In this document: in pieces, positions 62,824 to 64,000 of the stretch
How positions within the stretch are numbered: the first letter of the stretch is position 1
How the letters are laid out: each line of letters starts with the position of its first letter
Assembly: GCF_020883495.1 (NCBI RefSeq)
Contig: NZ_CP086610.1
Span: 3,055,001-3,119,000 of the forward strand
From: Shinella zoogloeoides
GTDB lineage: Bacteria; Pseudomonadota; Alphaproteobacteria; Rhizobiales; Rhizobiaceae
DNA: 64,000 nt
Direction: 5' to 3'
Translations under genes and position numbers: made by a program
Notes under the pieces: generated by a model
What the model was told of the DNA's origin: nothing
What the model saw: only the letters and a program-made list of their open reading frames with translations
Databases searched by the model: none

Positions 62824-63841
62824 TAGAGCGGTCACGCGACGGGCCGCCGGCCCGCTGCGCGGCCTCGCCGCCATCGTCCTTTCCGCCCTGCTGTGCCTGC
62901 CGCTCGGCCGCGCCGCCGCAGCGGAAGACGTTTCCGTCACCAACCGCGCCTTCTCCCAGTTCGTGACAGGCTCCGACCAGCGCGTCTTCGGCAAGCTGGA
63001 ATTCCTCGGCGGCATTGCCTATTCCTCCGGCAATCCCCTGCTCGGCTCCCTCTCCGCCATCCGCTTCCGAGAAGACGGGCAGCATTTCGTTGCCGTGCTC
63101 GATACCGGACACTGGCTGACGGGCCGCGTCGAGCGCGACACGGAGGGCCGGCTGAGCGGGCTTGCCGGCGTCGAGATCCGCTCGATGTTCGACAAGAACG
63201 GGCGGGACGGAAACCGCAAATTCAGGATGGACGCGGAAGGCCTTGCCATCCGCAAGGGCGAACTGCTCACGAGCTTCGAGGTGATGCACCGCATCGACGC
63301 CTATCCCGATCCCGGCTTTATGGAGGCCAAACCGAAGCGACGCCTGCGCTTTCCCTTCGATCCGCACGAGATGCGCATCAATCGCGGCATAGAGACATTG
63401 GCCATGTCGCCCGCGACAGGTCCCCTCGGGGTAACGCCGGTCGCCGTCACGGAACGCAGCCTCAATACTGATGGCAACATCTTCGCCGCCGTGCTGGAAG
63501 GCCCGCGCAAGGGCCTCTTCGCCGTCAAGCGGGACGATCCCTGGGACATCACCGACGGCGCCTTCCTGCCGAACGGCGATCTCCTGCTGCTCGAACGCCG
63601 CTTCAGCCTGACGAGCGGCATGGGCATGCGCATCCGCCGCATTGCCGGCGACACGATCCGTCCCGGCGCGGTCGTCGACGGCGAGGTGCTGATCGACGCC
63701 GATCTCAGCCAGCAGATCGACAATATGGAGGGGATGGACGTGGTGGCGATGGCAGAGGACGATATCCGCATCATCGTCGTTTCCGACGACAACCACTCTA
63801 TCCTCCAGCGAAACCTGATGCTGGAATTCCGCCTGAAATGA
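62813..63841 (+). CDS. Phytase-esterase-like (esterase-like activity of phytase) family protein
   Basis: A 342-residue exported protein (signal peptide about 1-37, ending AAA|EDV) followed by a probable beta-propeller with motifs typical of the Phytase-like family ([46 protein letters not shown]-like NMEGMD). The family name comes from the Pfam 'esterase-like activity of phytase' domain; true activity is unknown. It starts at a GTG overlapping cobT by 11 bases, so it is coupled with cobT. A strong terminator follows. Confidence 0.82.
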   Translation: MRADRAVTRRAAGPLRGLAAIVLSALLCLPLGRAAAAEDVSVTNRAFSQFVTGSDQRVFGKLEFLGGIAYSSGNPLLGSLSAIRFREDGQHFVAVLDTGHWLTGRVERDTEGRLSGLAGVEIRSMFDKNGRDGNRKFRMDAEGLAIRKGELLTSFEVMHRIDAYPDPGFMEAKPKRRLRFPFDPHEMRINRGIETLAMSPATGPLGVTPVAVTERSLNTDGNIFAAVLEGPRKGLFAVKRDDPWDITDGAFLPNGDLLLLERRFSLTSGMGMRIRRIAGDTIRPGAVVDGEVLIDADLSQQIDNMEGMDVVAMAEDDIRIIVVSDDNHSILQRNLMLEFRLK

Positions 63842-63842
63842 A

Positions 63843-63868
63843 AAAGCCGCCCCTGTCGGGGCGGCTTT
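63843..63868. terminator. Bidirectional terminator between the phytase-like gene and the next gene
   Basis: Perfect 11-bp stem AAAGCCGCCCC / GGGGCGGCTTT with a 4-base loop. The plus strand continues CCTTTCTTTC and the minus strand continues with TTTCA, so both converging transcripts could end here. Confidence 0.85.
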
Positions 63869-63879
63869 CCTTTCTTTCG

Positions 63880-64000
63880 TCAGGCCGTCTTCTCGACGCC
63901 CGGCATGGGCTTCAGCCTGCTCATCAGCGCGCCATAGGGCAGCAGCATGACGAGACCGACGAGAACCTTCACGGAAAAATCGCCCATCGCCCAGGAAATC
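63880..64000 (-). CDS. Probable queuosine precursor transporter (VUT/YhhQ family), C-terminal end
   Basis: The last 39 codons of a gene that runs off the window. The visible peptide (ISWAMGDFSVKVLVGLVMLLPYGALMSRLKPMPG...) is a hydrophobic helix with a short basic end, resembling the C terminus of VUT-family queuosine precursor transporters. With so little sequence the assignment is tentative. Confidence 0.55.
   Translation of the reverse strand, partial: ISWAMGDFSVKVLVGLVMLLPYGALMSRLKPMPGVEKTA

Overview
This 64 kb window is GC-rich alphaproteobacterial chromosome. The gene order and content point to the order Hyphomicrobiales (Rhizobiales), family Rhizobiaceae (Shinella/Rhizobium/Agrobacterium-like). 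The evidence is the block lysC-ptsP-prfA-prmC-DUF4167-clpB, a glpRD-glpSTPQUV glycerol uptake locus, cobST next to a DnaJ-like gene and bolA, a C4-pathway hemA (ALA synthase), and tamA/tamB. The genus is a guess. I see no insertion sequence, phage, integrase of a mobile element, or CRISPR array, so this looks like core chromosome with some accessory metabolism.

Layout. (1) 0.1-11.6 kb: an M23 peptidase, clpB, a poly-Asn DUF4167 protein, prmC/prfA, ptsP and lysC; all but the first are on the minus strand. (2) 11.8-20.4 kb: a glycerol locus read on the minus strand, glpR, then glpD-glpS-glpT-glpP-glpQ-glpU-glpV. GlpR-like half-sites lie over both promoters. (3) 20.5-29.8 kb: an SDR, an acuI/yhdH-like reductase and a LysR regulator, then a soluble NAD-dependent molybdenum formate dehydrogenase operon fdsG-fdsB-DUF4287-fdsA-fdhD-fdsD with a LysR-type palindrome in front. 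(4) 29.8-39.2 kb, minus strand: a soluble tandem-PAS chemoreceptor, a CheW, tamB, tamA and a glycine-zipper lipoprotein. (5) 39.7-44.9 kb: coxS-coxL-coxM (form II CO-dehydrogenase-like molybdenum hydroxylase) and hemA preceded by an FNR/FixK-type box. (6) 44.9-53.8 kb: dxr, a META-MliC envelope protein, small unknown genes, tRNA-Arg(CCT), an M20 amidohydrolase, a D-Ala-D-Ala carboxypeptidase, a COG0523 GTPase, a TusA-like protein and a lipoprotein L,D-transpeptidase. (7) 53.9-64 kb: accA, xerD, aroK-aroB-CorC-like, bolA, a J-domain protein, cobS, cobT, a phytase-esterase-like protein and the end of a probable queuosine-precursor transporter.

How the genes work together. The glycerol locus is a complete import-plus-dehydrogenase unit, but no glycerol kinase gene is in view. 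The fds and cox operons both need molybdenum cofactor and would give the cell electrons from formate and from an unidentified oxidisable substrate (CO or another hydroxylase substrate). hemA, cobS/cobT and dxr are tetrapyrrole/isoprenoid biosynthesis genes. Several envelope proteins (M23, TamAB, META-MliC, DacF-like, L,D-transpeptidase) are scattered through the window.

I did not find a clearly new multi-gene system. The best candidates for a second look are the small DUF4287 gene embedded in the fds operon, the complementary degeneracy of the two glycerol ABC ATPases, the META-MliC fusion, the CorC-like protein lacking a DUF21 membrane domain, and a COG0523 GTPase with an altered guanine-specificity motif. 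Family names rest on motif recognition by eye; no database search was run.
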